Notes under the pieces: model-generated
Databases searched by the model: none
What the model was told of the DNA's origin: nothing
Seen by the model: the letters and a program-made list of their open reading frames with translations, nothing else
Shown here: piece by piece, positions 9,426-18,454 of the stretch
How positions within the stretch are numbered: the stretch's first letter is position 1
Layout: the number at the start of each line of letters is the position of its first letter
Assembly: GCA_900552455.1 (NCBI GenBank)
Contig: URZX01000011.1
Coordinates: forward strand, 5,530 to 69,529
From: an uncultured Peptococcaceae bacterium
Lineage (GTDB): Bacteria; Bacillota; Peptococcia; Peptococcales; Peptococcaceae
Reading direction: 5' to 3'
Length of the DNA: 64,000 bases
Position numbers and translations under genes: made by a program

Positions 9426-10120
9426 TCACCACCCCACCAACGATATCCATAGCCCCAGACTTTCTCGATGTATTTTGGCTTCGATGGATCCTCTTCGATC
9501 TTCTGGCGGATGCGGCGGATGTTGACGTCGACGATCTTGAAATCGCCCACGTAGTTGTAGCCCCAGACGTTGTTGAGGATCTCGTCGCGATGCACGGCCT
9601 TGTTGGCGTTTTCCATGAAATATTTGACGAGGGAGAATTCGATCGGGGTGAGCTCGATCTCCTTGCCGTTTTTGAGGAAACGACGCTCGTCGATGTTCAT
9701 GGTGAAAATACCGGTGGTGATCTCCTTGGCGTCTTCACCGGCTTCATCCACCTGGATGGAGAGGCGGCGCAAAAGCGCGTTGATGCGCGCGAGCAATTCT
9801 TTCGGGCTGAACGGCTTGACGATGTAGTCGTCGGCGCCGGCCTCCAGACCTTCGATCTTGTTTTCTTCCTGGCCTTTTGCGGTGAGGATGATGACCCCGA
9901 GCTGCGGGAAGGCTTCGCGCGCCTTCGCGCAAACTTCGAAGCCGTTGATGCCAGGCAGCATGACGTCTAAGAGCACAATGTCGACGCTGTCGTCAAGTTT
10001 TTCCAGCGCTTCTTCGCCGCTGCCCGCTTCGATGACGTCAAAATTATTGCGTTTGAGATTGACTTTTATGAAGCCGCGAATGGCTTCTTCGTCTTCTACT
10101 ACCAAAATCTTATTAGTCAT
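9422..10120 (-). CDS. OmpR/PhoB-family response regulator
   Basis: 232 residues: receiver domain with acidic pair VVEDEE, phospho-acceptor Asp52 in LLDVMLPG, Thr/Lys switch residues (ILTAKG, KPFSPKEL), then a winged-helix DNA-binding domain with the family signature VDVNIRRIRQKIEEDP and GYGYRW. The ATG at 10120 has an ideal AAGGAGG seven bases upstream; the longer in-frame form lacks one. It overlaps the end of the lipoprotein gene by 8 bases and the kinase start by 4, so all three form one operon. Confidence 0.94.
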   Translation of the reverse strand: MTNKILVVEDEEAIRGFIKVNLKRNNFDVIEAGSGEEALEKLDDSVDIVLLDVMLPGINGFEVCAKAREAFPQLGVIILTAKGQEENKIEGLEAGADDYIVKPFSPKELLARINALLRRLSIQVDEAGEDAKEITTGIFTMNIDERRFLKNGKEIELTPIEFSLVKYFMENANKAVHRDEILNNVWGYNYVGDFKIVDVNIRRIRQKIEEDPSKPKYIEKVWGYGYRWWGGD

Positions 10121-11420
10121 TTTGTTGTCCTCCTTCAATTTGGAAGAGTTGCTTGATACTGTCTGTATCGATCTTTTGTCCTGCAAATCTCTCCGTATTG
10201 CACAACGCGTAGTACACGCGCTGAGAACTTGGGGATGTCCCGAGCGGGATGATCCCTCGTGTATTTTCTATATTCTCAGCCTCTGCCGCTGTCACAGCAT
10301 AGAGGATGATGGCTGGTTCCGCGTTGTTCCCGTCATAGAGCCGCACCTGGCTGGAGCCTTTGTCGTTCACAAACTGATAGCGCACCGTATCCAGACAATA
10401 CTGCGGCAGCACAAAGGTGTAGCCATCGGTGCTGTTTTCGAGCACACCGTAGATATTTTCCAGGGCGCTGTCGCCGTCCCAGGTTTTCCAGATGCGCAGA
10501 TAGTCGCTTTCTTCGCGGCCGATCTTTTCGATCGGTTCGAGAACAGACTGCACATCCAGCACACCGTCGCCGGTGATATCTGCGATGATCGGATCGCGCG
10601 TAGCCACTCTGTTGATGAAATGCACCCGCGAGGTCATCTGTTCCTCGAAGCTGTTGTCCTCTGTCGGCAAAAGCAGCTCCACGTTCAGGTCGCTGTAGTT
10701 GTTCGAATGGACGAAATAAAGTCCGCGCTGCGAATCGCTGACGTTGCCAAAGGCCATCTCCAGGCAGTTTCCATCAAAGCTCTTTTCGTATACAGAGGTG
10801 ACATCCTCTCCGCCTTCATAAACGGCCAGCGTCGTCGTCGGTGCTGTGTCTTCGTAATTGTTCAGGGCGCAGAGGATCGCCTCGTTGCCGTCGCCGTTAA
10901 GATCGGCCATTTCCAGGAAGGAATAGTTGATCTGCGTCATTTCTGTAAAGCCGTCGCTGTTCATGTGATAGATCGAGAGCACGTTGTTGCCGCCGACGTC
11001 GACACCGACGCAGGCCTCGTCTGAGCCATCGCCGTCAATATCGAAGAGCCGGAAGAAATCGATGCCATTGCCGTACTGCTGGATCTGATCGAGAATGCTC
11101 CAGGTGCCTTCGTCATTCTGATGCATCAGCATCACGCCAACCTCATGGCCGTTGTTGTTGGACCAGAACGCAAGTTTTTCGTCCTGCTCGTCGCCATCGA
11201 TGTCAAGGTCGATGATCGCTGCCGGATCTTCCATTTCCTCTGGCACCTGCAGATGGGCGCCGTCGTTCAAAAAGGAATTGATCAGCGTGCGCTCGACGTA
11301 TTCCTCCTGGTCACTCGCCGGAGGCAAGATCAGCGCCGAAGGTTCCTCAAAAAGAATGGCGCAGCCAGAAAGCGGCAGCGTGCACAGGAGCAGCGCAAAT
11401 ATTAAAGCTAGTCTTTTCAT
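10113..11420 (-). CDS. Lipoprotein with repeated D-x-D-G-D-type calcium-like motifs, operonic with a two-component system
   Basis: 435 residues, no family recognised with certainty. A lipoprotein signal (hydrophobic 4-16, lipobox LSGC with Cys20) predicts anchoring to the outer face of the membrane. The body contains at least four acidic loops of the EF-hand/FG-GAP type (DLDIDGDEQDE, DIDGDGSDE, DLNGDGNE, DITGDGVLD) spaced 35-115 residues apart, suggesting a beta-propeller that binds divalent metal. It is the first gene of an operon with the response regulator and sensor kinase, so a role as extracellular sensor or accessory to the kinase is plausible but inferred only from position. Confidence 0.8.
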   Translation of the reverse strand: MKRLALIFALLLCTLPLSGCAILFEEPSALILPPASDQEEYVERTLINSFLNDGAHLQVPEEMEDPAAIIDLDIDGDEQDEKLAFWSNNNGHEVGVMLMHQNDEGTWSILDQIQQYGNGIDFFRLFDIDGDGSDEACVGVDVGGNNVLSIYHMNSDGFTEMTQINYSFLEMADLNGDGNEAILCALNNYEDTAPTTTLAVYEGGEDVTSVYEKSFDGNCLEMAFGNVSDSQRGLYFVHSNNYSDLNVELLLPTEDNSFEEQMTSRVHFINRVATRDPIIADITGDGVLDVQSVLEPIEKIGREESDYLRIWKTWDGDSALENIYGVLENSTDGYTFVLPQYCLDTVRYQFVNDKGSSQVRLYDGNNAEPAIILYAVTAAEAENIENTRGIIPLGTSPSSQRVYYALCNTERFAGQKIDTDSIKQLFQIEGGQQND

Positions 11421-11445
11421 ACTGCCTCCTATTCATTACCAATCT

Positions 11446-11456
11446 ATTATATCATA
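11446..11456 (-). promoter_or_regulatory. Extended -10 promoter of the lipoprotein/two-component operon
   Basis: Minus strand TATGATATAAT, a full extended -10 element; no convincing -35 at the right distance. It lies about 25 bases before the ATG with its AGGAGG. Confidence 0.6.
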
Positions 11457-11575
11457 GCTCATAACGCGCCATCCGAAAAGGGCTCCGATGAAATTATCAC
11501 CAAATATCAACAATGTCTCCACAATTTGACAACAGAAAAAAGCCGTTTAACGACATGCTTAGGTCGATCCTACAA

Positions 11576-12310
11576 TCAAAGCCAGCGACAGCAGCGTTTT
11601 TCTACAAAATAGATGATCTCGTAGAGCAGCACGCCGAGCAGCGCCATGCCGATGATGCCGGCGAACATATCTGCATATTCGCGACGCTCCATACCGTCGA
11701 GGATGAGATAGCCGAGCCCGTCGAAGGACGCGAAGGTTTCAGCGAAAAAGAGCACCGCCACCGACGTGCCGACAGAAATACGCAGGCTCGTCAAAACCTG
11801 TGGCAGACAGGCGGGCATCAGAAGATGGCGAAAAACATCCCAGGTGCGGCGGCTCATCGTGTGCATGGCGTCGACGCTCTCCTGCGGCAGCTGATGCGCG
11901 GCATCACAGACGACCACGAAGATCTGGAAGAAAATGATGAGCGTGATGAGCACGATCTTTGGCAGATTGCCGAGGCCGAAGAGCACGACCAGGATCGGCA
12001 GAAAAACGACCTTCGGCAGCGGATAGAGGATCGCCACCAGCGGCGTCGCGATGTGATAGAGCTTCTCCGAGCGCCCGCAGGCCAGCCCCAGCGGCACAGC
12101 CAGGAGCACACCGAGGGCTGTGCTCACGAGAACACGCAGTGCGCTGATGCCAAACTGCGGCCACATCTCGCCGTCGGCGCAGAGCGCGACAAAGGCTTTG
12201 AAGGAAGTCAGCGGTCCCGGCAGAAACGCTTTGTCCAGCGCCAGACTCGCCAGCTCCCAAAAAGCCAGCAGCGCCAGCGTGGCGATTACGATGGATACCC
12301 CTTTTTTCAT
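11576..12310 (-). CDS. ABC importer permease, NitT/TauT (SsuC/ThiX-like) family
   Basis: 244 residues, about six membrane segments. The cytoplasmic coupling loop motif of the BPD_transp_1 family is visible as DAMHTMSRRTWDVFRHLLMPACLPQVLTS (EAA-like loop, about residues 143-172). The start at 12310 overlaps the ATPase stop (ATGA) and begins MKKG; a longer in-frame version has no ribosome site. Third gene of a binding protein-ATPase-permease set, last gene of a long minus-strand array. Substrate not evident; relatives carry nitrate, sulfonates or thiamine precursors. Confidence 0.88.
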   Translation of the reverse strand: MKKGVSIVIATLALLAFWELASLALDKAFLPGPLTSFKAFVALCADGEMWPQFGISALRVLVSTALGVLLAVPLGLACGRSEKLYHIATPLVAILYPLPKVVFLPILVVLFGLGNLPKIVLITLIIFFQIFVVVCDAAHQLPQESVDAMHTMSRRTWDVFRHLLMPACLPQVLTSLRISVGTSVAVLFFAETFASFDGLGYLILDGMERREYADMFAGIIGMALLGVLLYEIIYFVEKRCCRWL

Positions 12311-13047
12311 GCGCTCTCGCCTCCTTCCAGCATGGCCTTGACCCGCGCACACTGCGCAACGAACGCAGCGTCGTAGCGATCCTGCGGCGTCTTGGTGTTG
12401 TCGATGACCTGCGGCGTCTCGCTGTCCTTGCTGTAGACGAGCAGATGATCACAGACATAAACCGCTTCCTCAATGCTGTGCGTCACGAGCACAAGGGTGA
12501 CGCCGCTCTCGATCGACAGCCGCAGCACTTCCTCCTGCAGCTTTTCGCGCGTCAGCGCATCGAGAGCGGAAAACGGCTCGTCCATCAGGAGCACCTCCGG
12601 CTCGTCGATGAGCGCGCGACCGATCGCCACGCGCTGACACTGCCCGCCGGAAAGCTGCGAAGGAAATTTATCCTCCAGCCCTTCCAGCCCGAGCCGCGCC
12701 AGCTCCCGCGCCACACGCGCCTGGATCTCAGCGCGCGGCGTTTTTTTCAACAGAAGCGGCAGCGCCAGATTTTTGCGCACGGTCTTCCAGCGAAAAAGCC
12801 CGTATTGCTGCTGGATGAAGCTGACGCGATCCATCGGCGCCGCTGCTGGTTTTCCCTGACAGAGGACGCTGCCCTCCGTCGGGCTTTTGAGCCCGGCGAG
12901 AAGATAGAGCAGCGTCGTTTTGCCGCAGCCAGACGGACCGATCAGCGCCCAGCGCTCGCGGGAATTTATCTGCAAGTTAAAATGCGCCAACAAGGTGTTG
13001 GCGCTTTCCGGGTATTTGAACCCGACATTGTCTAATTGGTAGATCAC
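12307..13047 (-). CDS. ABC importer ATPase, NitT/TauT family
   Basis: 246 residues with every nucleotide-binding motif intact: Walker A GPSGCGKTT (near residue 38), Q-loop QQQYGLFRW, signature LSGGQCQR, Walker B VLLMDEPFSALD and the H-loop His in VTHSIEEA. Start overlaps the end of the binding lipoprotein gene by 4 bases. Drives the permease at 11576-12310; presumably a homodimer. Useful contrast to the two atypical ATPases at 39-44 kb. Confidence 0.93.
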   Translation of the reverse strand: MIYQLDNVGFKYPESANTLLAHFNLQINSRERWALIGPSGCGKTTLLYLLAGLKSPTEGSVLCQGKPAAAPMDRVSFIQQQYGLFRWKTVRKNLALPLLLKKTPRAEIQARVARELARLGLEGLEDKFPSQLSGGQCQRVAIGRALIDEPEVLLMDEPFSALDALTREKLQEEVLRLSIESGVTLVLVTHSIEEAVYVCDHLLVYSKDSETPQVIDNTKTPQDRYDAAFVAQCARVKAMLEGGESA

Positions 13048-14084
13048 TCTTCTGCCTCCGTCACATAGGAGGTGTCAACGAGATCGTGATAGCTGTAGAC
13101 CTTGTCCAGCAGCTGTTTTTCCACGAGCCAGGATTCCAGACGGGCAACCTGCTGCTCCGTTGGCACAGCGCCTGGCGTGTAGGTTGGCATTGGATAGGTA
13201 TCGCGCAGCGTTTCCGGAACGTTGGCTTTTTCCATCAGCAGATCGCGATAGGTGTCTGGATTTTCGTTGATATCCGTCATGGCCTGGAAGAGCACATCCA
13301 TGAAGGCATCAAGCGTTGGCTGATGATTGGTGATGAAATCGTCCGTTGCCAGGAAGACCGACTGGGAGAAATTTTCATCCAGCGTGGTGTCGTCGATGAC
13401 GCTGATGCCGCCCTGGGCGATGGCAAAGGACGCCAGTGGATCCGGCAGGATAGCAGCATCAATATCCTTGCCCTGGAGCAGGGTTTCAACGCGCAGCATC
13501 AGATCCGGCATGTTCACGAGCTCGATCGATTCGCTGTCGAGCTGGTAATAATCCTCGTACTGATCCATCAGATATTCCATCATCGTGTTCGTGGAGATCG
13601 CCACGCGCTTGCCTTCGAGATCCTCCGGCTTGGTGATGCCGCTGTCTGGGGCAGCGACGACGACGAAGCGTCCTTCTTCAGGCGTTGCGCCGAAGGCCAG
13701 GCTGACGACCTTGGTGTCGGTCTCTGCTTTTTTCATCAGACTCTGCACGACCATGTCGTTCATCACGACATCCAGCTCCCCGGCTTCCACAGCCTTGGAC
13801 TGATCGGAGCTCGACGCGAACGGATAGATCTCAACGTTGAGCCCGGCGTCGGCGAACATGTTTTCCTGCTCAGCCGCAAAGATCGGCAGACTGTCTGCGA
13901 TCGAGAGCACGCCGACACGGACCACATCGTTTCCTGGATCCTCTGCGGCTGGCGGCGCACTTTCCTGAACGGCGCTCGCTGCCGGCGCTTCTTCGCCTTC
14001 GCTGCTGTTGCCACAGGCCATAAGCCCAACTGTCATGGCACCACAAAGGAGCAGCGCACCTGCTTTTTTCATCCACTTTCTCAT
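13044..14084 (-). CDS. Substrate-binding lipoprotein, NMT1/THI5-like (SsuA family)
   Basis: 346 residues. Signal peptide with lipobox LMAC (Cys24), an acidic/Ala-rich linker (about 25-50), then a type II periplasmic-binding fold with VRVGVLSIADSLPIFAAEQENMF at its start, the common opening of NMT1/SsuA proteins. Start chosen at 14084, nine bases after GGAGG; the ATG at 14093 abuts the ribosome site too closely. Delivers an unknown small organic ligand to the adjacent ABC importer. Confidence 0.9.
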   Translation of the reverse strand: MRKWMKKAGALLLCGAMTVGLMACGNSSEGEEAPAASAVQESAPPAAEDPGNDVVRVGVLSIADSLPIFAAEQENMFADAGLNVEIYPFASSSDQSKAVEAGELDVVMNDMVVQSLMKKAETDTKVVSLAFGATPEEGRFVVVAAPDSGITKPEDLEGKRVAISTNTMMEYLMDQYEDYYQLDSESIELVNMPDLMLRVETLLQGKDIDAAILPDPLASFAIAQGGISVIDDTTLDENFSQSVFLATDDFITNHQPTLDAFMDVLFQAMTDINENPDTYRDLLMEKANVPETLRDTYPMPTYTPGAVPTEQQVARLESWLVEKQLLDKVYSYHDLVDTSYVTEAEE

Positions 14085-14103
14085 TTCAATCATTCCTCCC
14101 TGT

Positions 14104-15198
14104 TCATCGATACTGCAAAAAATTTTCTTCGTCTTCCGAGATCACCACATCGAGCGCTGTGCCAAAGCACTCCTGCAGATAAGCAGCGAGCTTTGCGAGC
14201 ACCGGCCGCTCCCCTGCGTAGTGGGAAACATCGACCATCGGCAGGCCCATTTCCACAGCCTGCTGCGCGTCATGGTATTTCATATCGCCGGTGACATACA
14301 CATCGGCGCCAGCCGCTTTTGCCTGGGCGAGAAATTCTGTCGCGCTGCCACCGCAGAGCGCCACCCGCTCCACGCGGCCCTGGGTCGGACCGGCAACAGC
14401 CAGCACAGAAATCCCCAGCGCCTGCTTCACACGCTCCAGCCACACATCAAAATCCAGCGGCTCCGGCAAACGGCCAATGCGCCCGAGGCTTTCGATCGCT
14501 GCGCTCGCAAACACATCGTAGGCTGGTTCTTCGTATGGATGCGCCGCCACCAGCGCCTGCAGCACAGCGGCCAGCCTGTCGTGATCGACGAGCACCTCCA
14601 GTCGTGCTTCCTCCACCTGCTCCAGATGGCCCAACGTGCCGAGATATGGCGACGCGCCAGCCTGCGGACGGAACTGCCCCGTCCCCTGCACCGTCCAGGC
14701 GCAGGCTTCGTACGCGCCCTGGGCGCCGGCGCCGGCAGCAAAGAGCGCAGCCTTCACCTGCTCCAGATGGCTGAGCGGCACAAAAACCACCAGCTTATAG
14801 CGTGGTTTGCGCGCAGTTTCCGCCAAACCTTCGACATCCACCAGTCCCAGCCGCTCAGCGAGCACATCGTTGACACCGCCGCGCGCAATATCGAGGTTGG
14901 TGTGCGCAGAATAAATGGCGATGTCGTGCTTCAGGCAGAGCTGGCTCATGCGACCGATGGCAGAATCGGTGCGCAGCGATTTCACACCCTTGAAAATAAA
15001 CGGATGGTGGCTGACGATGAGATCAGCCTCGCGACGCACAGCTTCCTCTGTCACCGCCAGCGACGGCGTCAGCGCCAGAAGCACGCGCCGCACCTCGGCG
15101 TTGGGATCACCGAGCTGCAGGCCGACGTTGTCCCAGTCTTCCTTGAGCTGCTGCGGCGCCAGTTTTTCCAGCGCCTGCATAATGTCTTTTACCTGCAT
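14104..15198 (-). CDS. Nif3-like dinuclear metal centre protein (YqfO family)
   Basis: 364 residues. Nif3 core with metal ligands in SHHPFIFKG and HTNLD near the N-terminus and MKYHDAQ plus the distal H/E near the C-terminus, with a PII/CutA-like domain inserted between (about 130-230), which is the long YqfO type. The family is annotated as GTP cyclohydrolase I type 2 or hydrolase of unknown role; function is uncertain. ATG at 15198 has AGGAGG upstream and overlaps the end of trmK by 10 bases. The trmK-nif3 pair is a conserved Bacillota arrangement. Confidence 0.92.
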   Translation of the reverse strand: MQVKDIMQALEKLAPQQLKEDWDNVGLQLGDPNAEVRRVLLALTPSLAVTEEAVRREADLIVSHHPFIFKGVKSLRTDSAIGRMSQLCLKHDIAIYSAHTNLDIARGGVNDVLAERLGLVDVEGLAETARKPRYKLVVFVPLSHLEQVKAALFAAGAGAQGAYEACAWTVQGTGQFRPQAGASPYLGTLGHLEQVEEARLEVLVDHDRLAAVLQALVAAHPYEEPAYDVFASAAIESLGRIGRLPEPLDFDVWLERVKQALGISVLAVAGPTQGRVERVALCGGSATEFLAQAKAAGADVYVTGDMKYHDAQQAVEMGLPMVDVSHYAGERPVLAKLAAYLQECFGTALDVVISEDEENFLQYR

Positions 15199-15887
15199 GA
15201 TCGTTCCTCCTCCCATTCTCTCCAAAGTGCGCTGAGCCTGTCGTAACGCTCTGCCACCTCGGCGCGGCGTGTGCGCACCGGCTCCCAGGCAGCAAGCAGC
15301 CGCTCGTCGTTTTCGCGGCGGGCGGCAAAATACGCCGTCGCAAGCGCGTCAGAGCGCGTGCGCAGCGTGACGCCAAAATAGAGCGCAGTCTCGCTGTAGA
15401 CCACCGGCGCTGCCGCCGGTTCCAGCGCAAACACTTCATAATAATGATCGTTTTCCAGGACCACCGTTTCCTCCACAACCGCAAAGCCATGGTCCATCGC
15501 CCAGCGGCGCAGGATCCACGGCGCCACGTTTGGCGAAACGATGATGCGCGCAAGGGCAGCCACCACCTCCGGCGCTGCCGAGAGGATCTCTGCCATCAGC
15601 CCGGCGCCCATGCCAGCCAGCGTCACCACGCTGACCTCGCCAGGCGCGAGCGCTGTCAGGCCGTCCCCCAGCCTGAGCGCGAGCTGCTCTGGCGAAATGC
15701 CGGCGCGGGCAGCGTTTTTGCGCGCCGCTTCCAGCGGTCCCTTATTGATATCACAGCCGATGGCGGCTGGCACCTGACCACGCTCGATGAGCGCGATCGG
15801 CAGATACGCATGGTCGCAGCCGATATCTGCGACCTGCGCGCCCTGCGGCACCAGCTCCGCCACCGCTTCCAGTCGTTTTGACAGCAT
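15189..15887 (-). CDS. trmK: tRNA (adenine-22-N1)-methyltransferase
   Basis: 232 residues, SAM-dependent methyltransferase that makes m1A22 in tRNA. Motif I VADIGCDHAYLPIALI lies near residue 19, the acidic cofactor strand GCDIN near 44, and the TrmK signature VVTLAGMGAGLMAEIL near 86. Followed by an extended C-terminal coiled helical part rich in Arg and Glu, usual for the family. Overlaps the Nif3-like gene downstream and lies 9 bases from pgeF upstream. Confidence 0.94.
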   Translation of the reverse strand: MLSKRLEAVAELVPQGAQVADIGCDHAYLPIALIERGQVPAAIGCDINKGPLEAARKNAARAGISPEQLALRLGDGLTALAPGEVSVVTLAGMGAGLMAEILSAAPEVVAALARIIVSPNVAPWILRRWAMDHGFAVVEETVVLENDHYYEVFALEPAAAPVVYSETALYFGVTLRTRSDALATAYFAARRENDERLLAAWEPVRTRRAEVAERYDRLSALWREWEEERSCR

Positions 15888-15896
15888 GGCTCTCTC

Positions 15897-16712
15897 CTAT
15901 CGCAGCATGATAAAGGCGGCCTGTCGCCCCACTTCTCCGCCAAAACGGCGGCGATGCGAGAAGAACAGATCGTCCCGGGCAAAGGTGGAGAGATCGACCA
16001 GCGTGATGTTTTCCTGCGGCACGCCAGCAGCACGCAGCTGATCGATGTTCGCCTGCCAGATATTGAAGAGATATTTGCCATTTTTGCGCGGCACGAGCAA
16101 GCGCTCCGGCTTCACGGCGTGTGGACGGACAGCGTCAACGACCTCTTTACCAACCTCGAAATGCTCCGGATCGATCGCCGGGCCAACGGCCACGAGGAGA
16201 TCCTCTGGATTGGTGCCATAATTTTCCTGCATGGCGCGCACCGTTTCCATCGCAATGCCAGCCACCGTTCCGCGCCAGCCGGCGTGGCAGGCGCCGATGG
16301 CCTGATGCGCCGGATCGTAGAAAAGCACCGGCACACAGTCGGCGTAGGTGACAAAGAGCGCGCGTCGCGGCACGTTGGTGATCATGCCGTCGGCATCGCC
16401 GAGCGCGTCGCTGGCACTGTGAAATCCGCGGCCGCCGTCCTTTTCACCAGCCACGAGCACCTTGTTGGAGTGGATGAAGTGCAGGCTTACCACCTCGCTC
16501 GGACTGATGCCAAAATTTGTCACAAAACGGTCGCGGTTGGCGCGCACCGTCATGATGTCGTCCTTTGTGTGCAGACCCAGATTCAGGGACTGATAAGGAA
16601 AATCACTGCGGCCGCCGTGGCGCGTTGAAAAAGCGTGGACGATGCCGGATTGAGCAGCCAGCGCGTCGGCTTCCACCCAGACCAGGCCATTGTTCGTTTG
16701 CAAATGATACAT
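15897..16712 (-). CDS. pgeF: Peptidoglycan editing factor PgeF (YfiH, laccase domain)
   Basis: 271 residues. Multi-copper polyphenol oxidase/laccase-like fold; in Bacteria the family is known as purine nucleoside phosphorylase-like and as PgeF, which corrects misincorporated residues in UDP-MurNAc peptides. Metal ligand motifs are visible: HSN, then TYADCVPVLFYD with the conserved Cys, and ACHAGWRG with the His, spaced as in the family. Start chosen at 16712 (MYHLQ), seven bases after AGGAGGA; the in-frame upstream ATG has none. Lies 11 bases after cydC. Confidence 0.92.
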   Translation of the reverse strand: MYHLQTNNGLVWVEADALAAQSGIVHAFSTRHGGRSDFPYQSLNLGLHTKDDIMTVRANRDRFVTNFGISPSEVVSLHFIHSNKVLVAGEKDGGRGFHSASDALGDADGMITNVPRRALFVTYADCVPVLFYDPAHQAIGACHAGWRGTVAGIAMETVRAMQENYGTNPEDLLVAVGPAIDPEHFEVGKEVVDAVRPHAVKPERLLVPRKNGKYLFNIWQANIDQLRAAGVPQENITLVDLSTFARDDLFFSHRRRFGGEVGRQAAFIMLR

Positions 16713-16723
16713 GATCTTCCTCC

Positions 16724-18454
16724 TCAAAATTGTGAACATTCAATGTCATACAGGGCGCGATAATGACCGCCGCGCTGTTTGAGGAGCGCAGCGTGCGACC
16801 CCTGCTCAATGATTTTACCATACGAGACCACGTATGAAAAGTCAAGCTTTTCCAATAGCGTCAGGCTGTGGCTGATAATGATCACAGTACGCCCTTCGCC
16901 CCAGGCCAGAAGCCGCGCGAAAATCCGCTCAGCCAGCCGTTTGTCGAGCTTCTGCAGCGCTTCGTCGAGGATCGCGATCCTTGGCTCCTGCACGATCATG
17001 CGCGCGATCGCCAGGCGCTGCCGCTGGCCGCCGGAAAACGCCCGCGCATTTTCCGAGAGGATGGTGTCCAATCCCTGCGGCAGCGCGCGCACGATCTCGT
17101 CCAGCTCAACCATTTCCAGCGCCTGCCAGATGGCGTCGTCGCTCACGCGCACGTTCGCCAGCTGCATATTTTCACGGATCGAGGTGTAGAAGAAATAGCT
17201 TTCCTGATCGACACTGGCCACAATGCGATGCAGCGTTGCTTCGTCAAGCGTCGCGATATCCACGCCGCCGATCCGCACAGAGCCGCCGTCCGGCTGCCAG
17301 AGTCCGGAGAAGAGCCGCGCCAGCGAGGATTTTCCGCTGCCGCTCTCGCCGACGATGGCGACGTGCTGTCCCGCTGGGATCTCCAGATTGAGATCCTCGA
17401 TAAAACGCCGTCCCTCCTGATGATAATTGAAGCGCACATGCTCCGCCGTCAGTGTGAACGATTGCGGCAGCGTGTCGCTTTTTATTTTGCGCTGCGGCGT
17501 CGGCGTCTCGTAAACCTGGCGCATTTCCTCGGCAGCTGCGAGGGATTCATCCATCTGCAGCACCGCCTCCGGCATCTGCAGGATCGCTTCGTAGCTGGCC
17601 AGCACCAAAAGCGCCAGCATCGCCACATACACACCTGCCAGTGCCCCATCCTGCACCGCCGGCACCATCAGCCAGAGCGCAGCGAGCATGCTGAGATGGC
17701 TGAGGGCAAAGGTCAGTCGACTCACGAGCTTTTTCTTCAAACTCATGCGCGCGTGCAGGAGCGTCAGCTGCTCGGCTTTTTCTGTGAGCGCCTGCTGCAC
17801 CGCTTCCAGTCTGCCGAAAAGATGCAGATCCGCCAGGCCGTGCTTAGCGTCGAGAAATTGCTCCGACAGCGCCGTCTGCAGCAGCGCTGCTTCATGCTTG
17901 TGCGCGCGTCCGCCGGAAAGCGCCAGCGCCGGCACAACGATCCCTGCCAGGATCTGACCGACGAGCAGAAGCGGGATCAGCACCGGCTGATAAAACGCCA
18001 GAAAGAGCGCGCAGACTGTGTAGATGATGAGGCTGCCCAGCGGCACCGAGACGGCCTTGAGATAAAAATATTGCAGCACGTTGATGTCCGTGACAAATTG
18101 GTTGTAGAGCTTTCCCTCGGCGTAATCCGGCAGCGCGTCCGGGACCAGCGGCTCAAGATGGTCGTAGAAATCTCGCCGCAGATGGCCGAGGATGCGAAAC
18201 GCGACGCTGTGATTGAGCAGCCGCTCCACATAGCGCACGACTGCGCGCCCGATGCCGAAAAAACGCACACCGGTGATGAGCGGCATGAGCAGGAGCACCT
18301 CCGGCGTCAGCGCCGCTTTCGAGAGCAAGAGTCCCGACGTCGCCAAAAGCCCGGCGTTGCCGAGCACCGTCAACGCCACGAGCAGACTTCCCAGCAGCAC
18401 GCGCCAACGATACGGCGCCAACAGCCGCAATAACCAACGGATCGTATCAGACAT
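16724..18454 (-). CDS. cydC: Heterodimeric thiol exporter ABC subunit CydC
   Basis: 576 residues: six-helix ABC exporter domain (about 10-310) and C-terminal ATPase with Walker A GESGSGKSS, signature FSGGQRQR, Walker B AILDEAL and His in ISHSLTLL. With CydD it exports cysteine/glutathione needed to assemble cytochrome bd. ATG at 18454 follows GGGAGG; the longer in-frame form overlaps cydD deeply and lacks a ribosome site. It overlaps cydD by 8 bases. Confidence 0.93.
   Translation of the reverse strand: MSDTIRWLLRLLAPYRWRVLLGSLLVALTVLGNAGLLATSGLLLSKAALTPEVLLLMPLITGVRFFGIGRAVVRYVERLLNHSVAFRILGHLRRDFYDHLEPLVPDALPDYAEGKLYNQFVTDINVLQYFYLKAVSVPLGSLIIYTVCALFLAFYQPVLIPLLLVGQILAGIVVPALALSGGRAHKHEAALLQTALSEQFLDAKHGLADLHLFGRLEAVQQALTEKAEQLTLLHARMSLKKKLVSRLTFALSHLSMLAALWLMVPAVQDGALAGVYVAMLALLVLASYEAILQMPEAVLQMDESLAAAEEMRQVYETPTPQRKIKSDTLPQSFTLTAEHVRFNYHQEGRRFIEDLNLEIPAGQHVAIVGESGSGKSSLARLFSGLWQPDGGSVRIGGVDIATLDEATLHRIVASVDQESYFFYTSIRENMQLANVRVSDDAIWQALEMVELDEIVRALPQGLDTILSENARAFSGGQRQRLAIARMIVQEPRIAILDEALQKLDKRLAERIFARLLAWGEGRTVIIISHSLTLLEKLDFSYVVSYGKIIEQGSHAALLKQRGGHYRALYDIECSQF

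Noticed and set aside
11490..11575. Terminator after the first ABC importer permease
   Set aside because: A TTTTTT occurs on the minus strand but the preceding stem (CGTTAAACG-like) is too weak to support a call.
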